Positions 20,089-32,196 of a stretch of DNA of 64,000 bases are shown piece after piece. This DNA is from Rhynchopus sp. YZ270_cl-10 (Eukaryota; Euglenozoa; Diplonemea; Diplonemida; Diplonemidae). How positions within the stretch are numbered: position 1 is the stretch's first letter; every line of letters starts with the position of its first letter. The position numbers were made by a program, and so were the translations under genes. The stretch spans positions 1,240,001-1,304,000 of the forward strand of contig OZ037880.1 of NCBI GenBank assembly GCA_964035575.1, given 5' to 3'. The notes under the pieces are model-generated. The model searched no databases and was not told where the DNA came from. It saw only the letters and a list, made by a program, of their open reading frames with translations.

Positions 20089-21624
20089 ATGAGCTTCATC
20101 TCACGGCCTACCGTGGTGTACTTCATGGGGCTGCTTGCTGCGTTTTATATGGTGTTTATGACATCAATCTCTGGCCTAGCGAAGGGGATCAAACAGAACC
20201 AGGCTGATGCGGTGGCTTTCAGCGAGGAGTTGGTGCAGCAGAAGCGAGCCTTGGAACGGGTCATCCTGGACCTGAAGGATATTAAGGCGCATACTAGACG
20301 GGTGGGCGATTTGCAGGAAAACCACCACGACGTCATTCAGAAGCTCCAAAGCAAGCAGGACACACAACAGACCGAGGTGGTGAGCGAGGACTGGTCTGAA
20401 GAGGCATTCTTTGCCATCAGCAACTACACCGACGCCAATGCGAAGTACGGCGCAGAACACCCTGAGGCAGTACGCGACCTGATCCAGAAGCACTACGAAG
20501 CCGACTCTGATATGCACCGTCTGCAGGTTCCACTACACCGTATCCTTGACTACGTGATGGTGCGTGACTGTGAAGTCAAGACGGGAGGTAAAAAGGGTTG
20601 CATCGACGGCTTCGTGCTCCCAGAGCAGGCTGATAAGTACTACGACTGGGCCTTTGAGTGGAAGTCCCCAGTGGAGCGTCCGACGCTCTGCGAAACAGGG
20701 TTCAACGCAGGCCACTCTGCCGCCACCTTCCTGCTTGCGAACCGTGCGCTCAACATGGTCTCGTTCGACCTCTTCATCCAAGCCTACAGCAGCGCCTGTC
20801 TTGCGTACCTCAAGGCCGTCTTCGGCAAGGAGCGTGTCACAGTGCACAAAGGTGACAGCCACGCATCGCTCAACAAACTCGGGAAGGTCGACAAAGCTGC
20901 GCGTCTGCAGTGCGACGTCGTCTCAGTAGACGGTGCGCACTCCTTCAAGTATGTTGGGGGGGTTGAGGGTGGGGTTTGTATACGTAGTGTTATTGGAAAC
21001 TGAATTTGGTTAAACAGAATAGATCTGTCTTTACGCTTTCTTTTGATTACTCCCACGTGGAATTATGGTTTGTCTGACATTTGGTGTTCCACTTTGCTTT
21101 CCACAGGGCTTGCATGAAGGACGTGATGGGTCTGGCTGAGCTGCTCCCTCGTGCAAGAACACCGGTTCTAATGGACGACACTGCTGATGGGTTTGAGGTA
21201 TGCATTCGTCTTGAGCCTGCCTTGCCTTGCCTTGCCTTGGCATCTCTGGGCTTCTTCCACTTGGCCATCTCATTTTTTTTCCACGCAGCTGAGGCTGCGA
21301 TAACGAATGTGATGGTTCACGATCAAGGTGACTAAGCACGATCATCTTATAAACTTTTCTATTTTGGAAACACTTTTTGTTACTTCCCCACAGATGAAAG
21401 GCGGCCCTGCAGAAGTGTGGCAGAAGCTGAAGAAGCAGAAGAAGCTGTTCCAAACTAAGTATGCCACTTACAAACACACACACATACCAACCACCTACCC
21501 CCACAGATGCGTCTCCCTCGGTGTCGTGAAGCAGTGGAAGCGAGGCAGCAAGCCCAAGCCACGTGGCTTCTGCATAGGCGAAATGAACCCATCCCTGGAG
21601 GAGATAGGTGAGGACACCTCATAA
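20089..21624 (+). CDS. Membrane-anchored SAM-dependent methyltransferase-like protein
   Basis: Four exons: 20089-20948, 21107-21197, 21394-21458 and 21507-21624, giving 377 residues. A single hydrophobic segment near the N-terminus (VVYFMGLLAAFYMVF) followed by a helical, coiled-coil-like stretch (residues about 35-90) suggests a type II membrane anchor with the enzyme in the lumen of the secretory pathway. The catalytic part has class I methyltransferase signatures: CETGFNAGHSA (motif I, SAM-binding), VSFDLF (acidic strand 2), VVSVDGAHS (strand 4) and PVLMDDTADGF (strand 5). This resembles the Methyltransf_24 group; the substrate cannot be told. The 196-nt second intron contains a shortened hp-A repeat at about 21325-21365. 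The start is the first in-frame ATG after the acceptor at 20085-20086. Confidence 0.75.
21325..21365 (+). repeat. hp-A repeat inside a gene intron
   Basis: AAGGTGACTAAGCACGA runs straight into TCATCTTATAAACTTTTC. The loop end and 3' stem arm are missing compared with the consensus. It lies in intron 2 of the methyltransferase-like gene. Confidence 0.7.
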
Positions 21625-22242
21625 GCATAAGGCATAGGGTGCACACAGGTGCAGCCATGGGAAGGGGGGCGGGGACTCCCGGGGGTGGGAGGGAGTACTA
21701 TAAAGTGCGGCTGTCGCAGCTGCCCCCCTTCACTGCACGCCCCCCTTGAGAGGAGGGTGGGGTGTACGTCGGGGCGGTAGGCGTGTGTGGGCCTGTTTTT
21801 AGAGTTTTGTATTTAAGAAGGTGGTAACCACCTTCACACACACACCCCTTAAAGAACTCAAAAAAGCCCCCTTTTTGGGGGAGAAATTTGTGATAATAGC
21901 AGTAACATGAGAGTTGTCTTTTCTCGTTGTTTTTGCAAAAAATTTGAGAATAAAGAAAGAGATTGTCCGATATAGACACTTTTTACAAAAACGACAGTTC
22001 GTTTCTTCTTGGTGACTACAACACGAGGTTCATGCTCATCAAATGTTCCTTTGTGTGATAATATGATTAAGTTCACTTCGTGCAGAGGTTTCATTAGTAC
22101 CTGTCGTCACCTCCAACACAGACCAAATACACAAACACCATGCGCTTATAAACACCCACCGTAAGGTGTACCAAACTTCCAAAACACACGGTTTTGCGAC
22201 AAACGCCGCTACCGGCCCCTTAGTGTCTCGTGAAGAGTTGTG
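21625..22242. other. Intergenic, nothing recognised
   Basis: About 620 bases. G/C-rich at 21650-21780, then AT-rich. No family repeat and no credible frame. GGCCCCTTAG at 22214-22223 is a possible acceptor 19 nt before the next ATG. Confidence 0.55.
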
Positions 22243-24296
22243 ATGGCACCTACCAGGGTATGCATTCTTATATGTTGTGTCTACATGCTCGCGTGCAGAG
22301 GTGGCGAGCTATTCGAATCATGCATCACAAACCACACCACTTTCCACAACACAGATCGCAGAGTTGCATCGAGATCTAGCACAACGCGAGTATGAGATTC
22401 AGGTGTTGAAACGTGAGCTGGGTGAGGTGGCGAGTCCGTTGGGGGGAGGGTTCCGGCACATGGACGCAGAGACTCTGGAGCACCGCGCAGCGGACGCAGA
22501 GCTGAGCCTGCACGAGGCACTGACGCGTGACGCGTGTGAAGACGCGGCACGTGCCCGCATGCGGCAGGACCTCTTCACGATGCCACGCAACATGGCACAC
22601 CTGCCTACAGCGTACGGTGGTGCGGCGGACAGCCAGCAGCAATCGCTCCTGCGGCAACAGATCAACAACCTCGACAGCGAAGAGCAGAAGCTGAAGTCGG
22701 ACATCCTCTGTCAGGTATGAGCACTTTCCCTGCGTTTTCCCACCCCCTTCTGTCTGCCTTGACGTCATCCTCCACCACAGGGCCTCATGAGGCAGAACAT
22801 CCTGCGCATGGGACCACATGGGTCACCTTCGCATTCATGGCAGGATGCACGCGACAGTCGTGCGATCCGTGTGGCGGAGGCGCTGTCGACGGCGGGTGGG
22901 CGTCTTGCAGGTGTAGGTGCGGTGCCTGGTCACATGCCTGTGCCCATACCCCCCATGCCCGCTGTGCACGATGCAGCCCTGCAACTCTCCGTGTCGCCCA
23001 TCGCCAGCCCCACCTCGCACAGCGTCATCATGTCGCCACCCGACGTACAGCACCAGCTCTCCCCCCTCGAGGCCTCGCTCTCGCCTGTCCCACAACTGGC
23101 ACCGCCTACACCGACACCTCCACACTCCCTGCATCTCAGACCTGCCAGGGAGCAGCCACCACAAGACACTGTGCCGGTGGGGGTATGCCCTCTCCCCCCT
23201 CCCCTGCTCACGCGATCCTCTTAACCAACCCTTTTGTTGCTAGACAAACCTTTCCTTCTCTTTCCTATCAACGTCACCCCCTCTCAGGTAGGCTCGCTGA
23301 TCCAAGCTGTGCGCGACGAGCACGGCTACCACCCCTGCATGGTGACAGGCGTGCACGACGACGGCAGCGCAGTCGACGTCGAATGGTGTGCGGACGGTGT
23401 GCACCAGCCCTGCGTCCCCATCACCCACACACGCGTTGTCTTGACCCTCGGCGCTGACGGCACTGTTGTGAGCGATGCGACTGCACACATGGCAGCAGAG
23501 GCGTCTCCACTGGTCATGCCCACCTCAGCACCGGCACCTGCACCAGGCGCAACCGAGGAAGAGGATGCGTGCAGGCGGGAAGGGTTTTCGATGCGCATGC
23601 ACGAAATCGATAGAATGCAACGAGGCCTTCCTCTGCCCACGACACCTACTGCACGGCCACGGCGACGCAAACAGAGCACCACACGCACCACTTCACAGGG
23701 CAGATACCGGGCTTTAGAAAGCAACGACACGTGGCAGACAACACTTCGTGCGGACACCTGCGTCTGGGAGAAGCGGAGCCCTCGCGTCCTCTCTGCGGGG
23801 CGGCCGAAGAAGGGTACACATTCGCATACGCCAGGTGGGGTGGGTCCGGGTGAAGGAGGTGCAGGTGGTGCGCAGCGACGCACACCCACCCCACGCAAGG
23901 CAGCCCTGCACAACCTCAGCCTGAACCTCCCCACAGGCGTGCGTGCAAAGGAACGGAGCATCCTCTTTGCAGGCCTGGGCGGCGCAGGTTCGCAGTTCGG
24001 TGCAGCCAACTCATCTGCACCGTTGCTTTCAAAGGAGAAGAAGTTTATCCCGCCGAAAGGGTATGTTGTGTTGAGTTTGTGTGTAATCTTGTGATGGATA
24101 TCTTATGATTGTGGTAGTGTCTAAGTAGGAGTGGGGTATTTGACTGTTGTGGTCATTTGTTAGTGAAAAAACATGTTCTGTTTGAAAGTGATGTGTATTT
24201 TGATATTGTATCCCCCTTCCCCTCACACACAGATGGCCTCCAGGCAAGTACGTTCTCGAAGAGAGTTTCCACAAGGTGAACAGTGTTCCGGCGTGA
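22243..24296 (+). CDS. Coiled-coil protein of unknown family
   Basis: Five exons: 22243-22257, 22301-22714, 22781-23182, 23288-24060 and 24233-24296, together 555 residues. The first exon is only five codons (MAPTR), joined across a 43-nt intron whose acceptor is the second AG of CAGAG; this is the least certain join. Residues about 15-60 and 110-145 look like coiled coils (IAELHRDLAQREYEIQVLKRE; SLLRQQINNLDSEEQKLKSD). A Pro/Ser-rich stretch follows (about 170-270). Residues about 280-345 (SLIQAVRDEHGYHPCMVTGV, DGSAVDVEW) may form a small Tudor/SH3-like barrel. The last 100 residues are basic and end in a conserved-looking KKFIPPKGWPPGKYVLEESF. I do not recognise the family; a cytoskeletal or nuclear scaffold is a guess. 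Confidence 0.65.
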
Positions 24297-24527
24297 TGGG
24301 GATGTTTTTTTTGGAACGTGCTGTTTGTACCCTGCTTAGAGTTCTATAAGTTATATTTTTTCTAGAGATATGAAAATGCAACACCACCCAGTGTTTTAGA
24401 CAACCCTCCCGACCCTTATTGGGATGTACAACAGCAACACGACCTCTCCTTCCCTTTCGTTCCGGCTGCACCCACCACCCCACTACCCCACTACCCCACC
24501 ACCACCCCCAGCAACAACCCTGACACA

Positions 24528-25691
24528 ATGAAATCCTACATGGTGCTGTTTGCACTGGCACACGCCTGCTGTGCCGTGCACAAGATCCCCATCCAGAAGG
24601 ATGTCACTGTCGGCCGTCGCAGCGAGTCCACCACGCTGCACCAGGCTGCACACAGCGGCACCTTCTTCTCCGCAGAGCTCGACCGCCTGAACACGAGGTA
24701 CGGGATCGGGAGCGTGCCGATCGAGAACATCACGAACTTCATGGACGCACAGTACTTCGGCCCTGTGTCCATCGGAACGCCTGAGCAGGTCTTCAAGGTC
24801 GTGCTCGACACGGGGTCCTCCAACCTGTGGGTGCCCGGCGCCTCCTGCTCGGGGTGCACACACAAGAAGTACAACAGCTCGATGTCCTCGACGTACGTCA
24901 AGAACGGGACTGAGTGGAAGATCCTGTACGGCTCCGGCGCTGTGGAGGGCTTCACGGACATCGACACTGTGACCTTCGGCGGGCTTGCCGCCAAGAGCCA
25001 GGTCTTTGCCGAGACGACCAAGGAGCCGGGTCCGACATGGGTTGCAGGCAGATTCGACGGAATTCTCGGTCTTGGCTGGCCTGAGATCAGCGTGAACGGG
25101 ATTGTTCCTGTGTTCAACACCCTCATTGACCAGAAGCTTGTTGACGACGGCTCCTTCAGCTTCTACCTTGCGGGCACTCCTAAGATCCAGAGCGAGCTTG
25201 TCCTTGGGGGCACTGACCCGAACCACTACACAGGCGACTTCGTGTACCACAACGTGACCAAGGATGGGTACTGGCAGATCGCAGGGGACTCCATGGTGTT
25301 CGGCACGGAGACGATCAGGAGCAGGCCGTTCCAGGCTGTCATTGACTCCGGCACGTCGCTCATTGCGATGCAGCTGATTGACGCGGTGCTCATCAACAGG
25401 CAGCTCAACTGCACCGACATTGGTATTGAGTGCCCCTTCACGGTGTGCCCGGACCTGACGACCCTCCCCGACCTGGACCTGACCTTCGGAGGTGTGAAGT
25501 ACACCCTGAAGCCTGAGGACTACATCCTCGAGGTCACAGAGCTCGGCCAGACCACATGCGTCAGCGGCATCATGGGCATGCCTGCCCTCCCCAGCGACGT
25601 TGGCGCCATCTTCGGAGACGTCTTCATGAGGAAGTTCTACACCAACTTTGACATCACCAACAACAGAGTCGGGTTCGCAACCGCAAAGTGA
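24528..25691 (+). CDS. Pepsin-type aspartic protease (cathepsin D-like, family A1)
   Basis: Single-exon gene of 387 residues. The N-terminus (MKSYMVLFALAHACCAVHK) is a signal peptide, followed by a propeptide of about 50 residues. The two catalytic aspartates are in DTGSSNLWVPG (D94) and DSGTSL (D273), and the flap tyrosine is in LYGSG (Y134). YFGPVSIGTPEQVFKVVLDTGSS is laid out as in cathepsin D and pepsin, and the length fits. Conserved cysteine pairs are partly kept. It should act in an acidic compartment (lysosome or food vacuole) or outside the cell. The promoter side has a long C/T tract ending CCCCCAG at 24511, 16 nt before ATG. Codon use is strongly GC-ending, more than in neighbouring genes, hinting at high expression. 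Confidence 0.93.
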   Translation: MKSYMVLFALAHACCAVHKIPIQKDVTVGRRSESTTLHQAAHSGTFFSAELDRLNTRYGIGSVPIENITNFMDAQYFGPVSIGTPEQVFKVVLDTGSSNLWVPGASCSGCTHKKYNSSMSSTYVKNGTEWKILYGSGAVEGFTDIDTVTFGGLAAKSQVFAETTKEPGPTWVAGRFDGILGLGWPEISVNGIVPVFNTLIDQKLVDDGSFSFYLAGTPKIQSELVLGGTDPNHYTGDFVYHNVTKDGYWQIAGDSMVFGTETIRSRPFQAVIDSGTSLIAMQLIDAVLINRQLNCTDIGIECPFTVCPDLTTLPDLDLTFGGVKYTLKPEDYILEVTELGQTTCVSGIMGMPALPSDVGAIFGDVFMRKFYTNFDITNNRVGFATAK

Positions 25692-26541
25692 GTCGACGAT
25701 ACGACCACCTGAGAAAACACAGTTTTTTTTTTTACGAGAGAGGACCTTTTTTATTGTGAAGATCGAGTAGTTCTCGAGACGTGTATGAGTTGTTTTTTCG
25801 TAGAATAGAGTGAATTCACCTTCAATAGGCTTGAGATACAACTCTGTTATTTTTTTTTGGCGAAAAAAGGCATCAGACACGAAAATGTAACTGCTCTGCG
25901 TGTGAGTTCATATTCCCCTCCCGTTTCCTCTCTCTCCCTCTCTTGTATGTGTTTTATTTTTTTGTTTTATTTCTCTTCTATTTTTCTGTGCATGCCAATG
26001 TTCTTCATAACCAGTGGACATGGGAAGTGACGTAGAACGTTGCATCACGGCTGCTGCTCCTTTTAAGCTGTGAAACAATGACCACTTCTATTTTACAAGA
26101 CACCCATCTGCCGAAAAAGGGACAAACATGTGTCTGTTCCTTTTAGGGTCGTAAGAACGGGGTATTTGCACAAAAACCACACTGTCTAACGTGAAAATTT
26201 TTTTTTCTCCCTTTTCTTGATTTTTGGTACCTTTCTTTTCTTTTTTATTTTTATTTTGACAACAATGGTGGAACGCCTGCTCAATGTGGCATAACCACCT
26301 TCCAACGATTTAACAAAAAAAATACACTCAAAAACCCCCTTTCCCCTCATTCGACCCCCACCCACCCCCCTGAGAATCATCCACACAACCCACACACCGA
26401 CAGACCCCACCCAACACACACGCCCCAAAAAGCTGTCCTTTTTTGGGCCTCTCTTCCCTTTCCACGGAAAGGCGACTGCCTTTTTTTTTCTCCGTTTGAG
26501 TCTTCCCCCGCTCTTTGCCCACGTGGGGTTGCAACGCAAAG
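25692..26541. other. Intergenic, nothing recognised
   Basis: AT-rich with several T runs. No member of the hairpin families is clear. A T/C-rich tract (26480-26515) precedes the next start; TTTGAG at 26495-26500 is a weak acceptor candidate. Confidence 0.55.
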
Positions 26542-29137
26542 ATGACTATTGAAGACACATTCTCGCATTTTCTTAATGAGAAGGAGCTCATCCACACCCT
26601 CCCGCTCAGCCGGTTACGGAATAGCAAAATTGCCGTAGATGCGCACGACTGGATGAAGGCGATACAGACAGAGCTGAACGAGCCACTGCATATGGTGACA
26701 GGGGGTGTCCCGCTGACCCTGGAGTCTGTCGTCCGGCGAGATCTTAATGGGTTTGAAAAGAGCGGTGTGAAGCCTGTCTTCGTGTTCAACGGACTTCCGC
26801 TCTTTGCTTCTCAGTCCCCGAAGTACACTGCTCACAACCCTTACCTGCTTGAGCTGTACGAGAAGAGAGAGCGTGCCTGGCGGAACCACCATGAGGGTAG
26901 TGAGGAGAGCGTCAAGGAGTTTGTTCTGGCCACCACCCACACAATCACCCCGGACTTCCAGCACCAGCTTCTGCTTATCCTGCGGAAGGCGAAGGCAGAG
27001 TATTTCAAAGCACCGTTCATGTCGTGGGCGCAGATGTCCTACTGGTGCGCACCCCAAGTACGCTATGTGCATCAGATCCAAGCCCCCACCGAGCTGCTGA
27101 TGTTCCAACACGTAGAGGTTCTTATATTAAGTTTCAACTTCCAAGCGATGACGTACAACTATGTGGTCAAGTCTGAGATCATGAGCACACTCGACAGCGT
27201 CACCGAGGGGCCGCCCATCACGGCAAGCCAGTTCCTCGACTGCTGTCTGCTGACCGGGCTGAAGGGGCAGATCAAGCACCCGAAACACTTCAACAACAAC
27301 GTATGTTTTTAAACACCACTCCCTTCCTCACCACAACCCGCACAGTCAACATTCCAAAAGCTCGTCACCACTGTGAAGGCGAAGTCCGCAAAGGACCTGC
27401 TTCTGAGCACAAAACCACGCCAGCGTGCTGGGCCGAAGTCCGCGAACCTGCCACGCAACCACATGATGTTGCGGGCGATCATCTGGCACGGCCTCGTGTT
27501 GACAAACTCGGGACATTGCGTGCCGCTGACAGACCCGACGTATGGGTTGACGAACATGGACCCCTCGGAGGAGGTGCCCAACAACCTGTCGGACCTGTGG
27601 GGACACAGACTGCCGAACATCATGTACTACTTCCTCGCGATAGGTGTGATCCAGACACAGATGCTCGGGCATGTGGTGCAGAACCAGATGGTCGAGACCA
27701 TCCCCTTCATGGACACTGAGGAGTACCGTTCGCTGCTGCATAAGTTGCTCCCCCTGCGCAGACAGATCGTACACCAGCTCATCGTGCAGCTAGGCGAGGA
27801 CGGCACCTCCGTGCCGTGCAGCTACCAGCGCGAGGTCATGAAGTGCTGGCGCTGGGACATCAGCGGCGCACGCGAGGTGTCCAACCCCTCCCCCATCCGC
27901 CTCGATGAGTGGGACCTCAGCGGCATCAAGCTCCCACAGCCAACAGTGCGCCCAGATGGGTCCACAGAGAAGGTGGACTTTGCGTACGTGATTGAACACT
28001 TCGGGCTCAAGGCGGCAAAGTCGATTGTATGTATTTTTTTTGAAACTCTAATACGGACCAACACCAATCCACCAACAGGAGTACCGAACCTACGACGAGG
28101 TGCTGTGCGCAGTGCACCTGAAGTCGCTTGACCTGCTAGGCTACTTCACACACGTGTCGCCTGCCTCTGCAGGGCCCATAGGCTACGACGAGCCGCCGAG
28201 TGGGTTGAGTGTGTTTGCGGACATCCTGCTTGAGGCGAAGGCACCTGAGTTTGGTGCACAGCTTGTCCTGTTTGTAGAGCTTCTGCGCACCAAGACATTG
28301 GCGTCGGCGCCGTTCCAATATGCAAAGCCTTCCGACACGCAGAGCAGGCGAAACAGCGACGTGCGCGAGAAGCCCGACAACAGGGTGCACTACCCGGAGA
28401 TGAAGTTGCCACGCGAGCTGGAGGGTGCACTGGAGGCGGAGTACCTGCACTCATACGACCACGACTGCAGGCTTGTGTCGCGCATCTGGTCACTGCTCCC
28501 GATGCAGTTCAACAACGAGGCGTGGGCGGGCGACGTGTCGAAGGACCTACTGGCCTTCAACACTGTCGTGAAGACACTGCACAAGACGCTGCGTGCGCTT
28601 GTCGAGGTGACCACGTCTGTTCTCTTCCTCTCAGGCGTCGCAAAGGTCGACCTCTCCTCAGACGAGCTCCACGAGCTGCCTGCAGTGCTCCCCTTTGCGC
28701 AGGAGAGCTCCACTGCCATGGGCATCGTCATCAACTACATCATGCGGTCGTCCGCTGACTTTGGGCTTGGGTTGACCACACGGGAAGAACGGCTGGCACA
28801 TCTCCAGGTACGTGCACATATTTTTTTCTCCCAAATCTGTCTAAACACCTTCCCCCACAGTCGAAGTTCTCCAGTTGTAAGGACATCGGAGCTGACCTGC
28901 ACTACGGTGTGCGCTTCTGGCTTGCAGTGCGTCTTGTCATCATTGAAGCTGTCGACAGAGAAGTTGACCCTTCCGTCATTGTCCCAGCAGCACTCAAATC
29001 GCAATTTGTGCACGCAGACGAGTTCCTCAGAGAGCAGGTATGTGATAGAAAGCGGACAACTCAAAAAAACCCCCAAAAAAACACAGCTTGCAAATGTGAT
29101 TGACTTGGACGGCTATTCCTTTGCGATGCTCCAGTAA
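26542..29137 (+). CDS. MKT1: MKT1-like protein A (XPG-fold, nuclease-dead)
   Basis: Five exons: 26542-27300, 27346-28026, 28079-28807, 28861-29037 and 29087-29137, all joining in phase 0, to 798 residues. The N-terminal domain has the XPG/FEN1 fold signature (SKIAVDAHDWM, PVFVFNGLPL, SQFLDCCLLTGLKG). The usual FDG aspartate is Asn (N83) and the acidic EAEA cluster is absent, so nuclease activity is not expected. This and the total length (yeast Mkt1 is 830 residues) point to Mkt1, which with Pbp1 controls mRNA stability and translation in the cytoplasm; kinetoplastids have two such proteins (MKT1 and MKT1L). The C-terminal half is the Mkt1-specific region. The introns are 45 to 53 nt. A paralogue with the same intron positions lies 5.3 kb downstream. 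Confidence 0.85.
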
Positions 29138-29597
29138 GGGAGGGGGATGGGGTGTTGGAAAAATTAAAAAAAAACGTGGGATGGGGTTCATTAGATTCTT
29201 AGCAGTTCGTTCGTTTGTTTGTGTGTTTTTTTTTCCGGTCTTTCAGTATTTCGAGAGGGGGGATGGGGAAAACGGTTCTTTTCAGGGGGGGTTTTTTTGT
29301 GCCGTCTGTTTATCGCTCTCCGCAAGGGGGTTTTTTTTTCTCTTCGGCTTAACCCCCGAGCCTTTTGCACAAAAAGAAACAAAATTATTTTTTAGTTCAG
29401 ATTTGTTCTCAAAGTTAACCCACCCGAAACTAACAATGCCTGAGATGGGAAGTGAGAGGGAGTAAGAAAAGAAAATGGCGCTTTGATCCAACGTTTTGCC
29501 GGGGGGCTAAAAAAGCCCCCTTTTTGTTTGATAATCTAAAACGGTCAACAACCATACAATAATGACAACAGCCGTTCCCACACATTGCTCCGTTGCG

Positions 29598-29695
29598 CAG
29601 TCACACAACAAACATCGGTGGGGGTAAAAACTATGTATTTTTGGGATTTCAAAACTCTCCGGAGGATCTTTACCCCCACCGATGTTGTGTTACTG
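29598..29695. mobile_element. Short inverted-repeat (MITE-like) element, copy 2
   Basis: Terminal repeats of about 30 nt: CAGTCACACAACAAACATCG at the left, and CGATGTTGTGTTACTG at the right; the adjoining GTGGGGGTAAAAA and TTTACCCCCAC blocks also pair. TA follows the right end; the left flank is CG. Same family as 1118-1225. Confidence 0.8.
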
Positions 29696-30168
29696 TACCA
29701 TGTGATCACATGCTAAGGGAATGACATTGTACACCACATAGCAAGATTTGAATGTAAACTGTATTATTATGAAACCATCGAATGTTTTATTCTCTCCTAA
29801 AGGAAGATGACTGTGTTGCTCGTTTTACCTTCCATTTTTGTGCAAATGAGAGGCACACACACGCCATGTAATTTTGTTTTTTTCTTTTCAAAACACAGCT
29901 TTTTTTTTACAGAACTATCCAATAACCTCGTGGGTAATACTACTCCTGAAGTTATTTATGCATTTTATTCCGCGGAGAACCTAAAAACCTGCGTCCGCCG
30001 ATGAAACGGTGAGGCGTTTGCACTTTCAACATTTTCTTTATTTTATTTTTTTTCTGAAACACTTTCTCTTTTGACTTGAACGTATATGAACCATCCATCC
30101 GGCATTATATCAAATGATCTAACGCCCCATGCATGATGGACCTTATTTGAAGACAATTCTTTTTTAAA

Positions 30169-30212
30169 GGTGGCTAAACACGAGAGGCTTGGGGTCATCT
30201 TATAAACTTTTC
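30169..30212 (+). repeat. hp-A hairpin repeat copy
   Basis: GGTGGCTAAACACGAGAGG then CTTGGGG, with the tail TCATCTTATAAACTTTTC and a 12-nt T run. Confidence 0.75.
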
Positions 30213-30582
30213 TTTTTTTTTTTTGCGTCAAGGTGACGAAACGCACCCGAGATACTAGAGACTCATGTTACCAACACACACTCTTCTTTGTATAATATGA
30301 AAAAATATTATGAAAGTAAATCAAAATTCAATGGTTTTTGTTTAAAGGTGATCATCACGGCTTAGGTTCATCTTTAGTTTTCTCGTCTCCTCTGCAACAC
30401 TGTACCTTTCTAAGTCTCCAAAGAAAGGAACCAAAGCGACTTCTGCTTCTGTTCAAAGCCACATTTGCCTTCAGGCGAATTTTCCCCCTTCATAGGACTC
30501 ATAACCCTGTATCTCCAATGATCCCCGCCTAATCTGAACAAGAGGAAGTGGGGAGTAGAGAATATCAAGGTGCATGGGGGTT

Positions 30583-30662
30583 GGGGGTCCACCCCCACGG
30601 TGCACCCGGTCATATACCAAAGGTACACTGTGCTTTTTTGTATTTCAAGACTTTTTTTTTTT
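30583..30662 (+). repeat. hp-C repeat, long form
   Basis: Three small palindromes in a row: GGGGTCC/ACCCCC, then TACCAAAGGTA, then a TACACTGT...TTGTA hairpin, followed by TTTCAAG and a T run. The same order is found at about 37142-37225 and 38740-38822, and partly at 6101-6160. Confidence 0.7.
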
Positions 30663-31194
30663 CCTGTGTACCTGGAGGATTGTTGAAACTCAAAAACAAA
30701 GTATGGTGCCATGGGAAATCGGTCAACGACCTGTCAATATAGGGGGTGTGTCCTTTTTAAATTGACCATTGTATTTTTGCGTGTGTTTTTTTCCCCCACC
30801 GAACATAAGGGAAATTAAATAATGGCACAGGACACCCCCTACGTCAACGACCTGTCAGCGACCTGTCAATATCGACCCTCCTCCGGAGCACCAAAGTAGT
30901 ACAATTTTTGTAACGCCACTCCCATCCCCAAGAAACGTTAAATCCCCAGAAGGCCCCGCCTTATCACAGAAAAACAGTGATGGCAAAAGCCTCCCCAAAA
31001 ACGTTTTCCCTCCTCCGCAATTTTTTTTTAAATTGTGCTTTCATCCGGGGCTGGCATCGTACGTGGGTCAGTCGGAGGTGCCTGCATCAATAACTTCACT
31101 TTTTTTTTATATATTCGATTTCTTTTGGTGCAAGGACGCTGTGTCTTATACTATTTAAATCAAAAAATATTCTTTCGACATTAGTCGTACAGAA

Positions 31195-31225
31195 CCTGGG
31201 GGACCAGGGGAATGTTGAAAAAAAA
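31195..31225 (+). repeat. hp-F hairpin repeat copy
   Basis: CCTGG-GGGA-CCAGG hairpin, then GGAATGTTGAAAAAAAAAC. The next copy 45 bases on uses CCTGC/GCAGG instead. Confidence 0.7.
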
Positions 31226-31253
31226 ACAAAAAAAAACGACATTGAGTACAGAT

Positions 31254-31288
31254 CCTGCACTAGCAGGTGACTGTAGAAAAAACAAAAT
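31254..31288 (+). repeat. hp-F hairpin repeat copy
   Basis: CCTGC-ACTA-GCAGG hairpin, then TGACTGTAGAAAAAACAAAA. The 48509 copy reads CCTAC-CTCG-GTAGG with the tail TGATTGTCGATACAAC. Confidence 0.75.
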
Positions 31289-31301
31289 GACCTTCTTTTT
31301 A

Positions 31302-31395
31302 TTACCTACAAGCGCAGCTTAAAAAAGGAGAAATAGGTCCTCAGATATGGTCGCCAATCACCCTTCTGACAGGGTAAGTAGTGTAATTCCTGAGG
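31302..31395 (+). repeat. hp-I repeat, uninterrupted copy
   Basis: TTACCTACAAGCGCAGCTTA, then GGAGAAATAGGTCCTCAG and ATATGGTCGCCAATCACCC. A second copy at about 44175-44325 is interrupted after TAGGTC by a 73-bp palindrome, so this copy shows the empty site (31334-31339). Confidence 0.85.
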
Positions 31396-32196
31396 ATGCG
31401 CTGCACAAAAAAAAAAACTGCATTTCCCCCCTCCGTTTCATTTTGGAACGTGGCAATATAGTGAACATCCCTATGGGTTTGTGTATCACTTGTGTATCGT
31501 GGTAAAGCCCCCTTTTCCTATTCTGTCGTTGCCGCACGGTGCAACGATAGTGGCAAAAAAAAAAAAAGAAAGATGTCTTGTGTGTGTGTGTGCACAGAGG
31601 ACACAATTCACCTCCAAATTTTTCTTTCTCTCTTCACATCTCCCAGCCTTTGCTTTTTTGTGCAGTCATCGCTCATGTATCTTTCCCGCGCAAAATAAAA
31701 TAAACACCCTTCCCCCAAAAAATGATGGTTGCCTCGGGTAACCTCACAATATTTCCTTATTTTTAATGTCATTTTTCTCTTTTTTTGTTTTGTTCTGCAA
31801 CAAAATTGCAGACCCACTGTCAGAGTGTCATCAGATTGTTTGGGGGTGTGAAAAAAGGGGGCAGCAGTATTGGAGTGTACCATTGGTAAGCAATGTTGTT
31901 TCAATGATGATACAAGGTGAGTGACGACACCTCCCCTTTTTTTGCCAGTTGTGTGCACGTTTAGGAAGGCAACTTCCTCTTTAGCCCCGCCGACTCCATT
32001 TTCTTGGAGCTTCCAGGACCCGTACATTGCTCCGTTCCGTAAAAAGGAATGGTAACAAAGTTTTCAAAAAAAACAAACTTATCTCAAGTCACAAAAATTC
32101 TTAGGTGAATCGCTAAAAAGGGATGAGTATGTGAACAGCGAGCAGGTTCACCAACCAACTTGTTCGCAACGTATTATGGATAGAGAGGCGGGAGGG

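Noticed and set aside
21299-21324. An extra small exon in the methyltransferase-like gene between 21290 and 21330
   Set aside because: It has flanking AG and GT but contains a stop in the needed frame, and skipping it gives a continuous, better-looking protein.
30169-30212. hp-A as a tRNA gene or tRNA-derived SINE
   Set aside because: TGGCTAAGCA resembles an A box, GGTTCATC resembles part of a B box, and a T run follows, but the two boxes are too close, no cloverleaf forms and the B box is incomplete. A distant tRNA origin remains possible.
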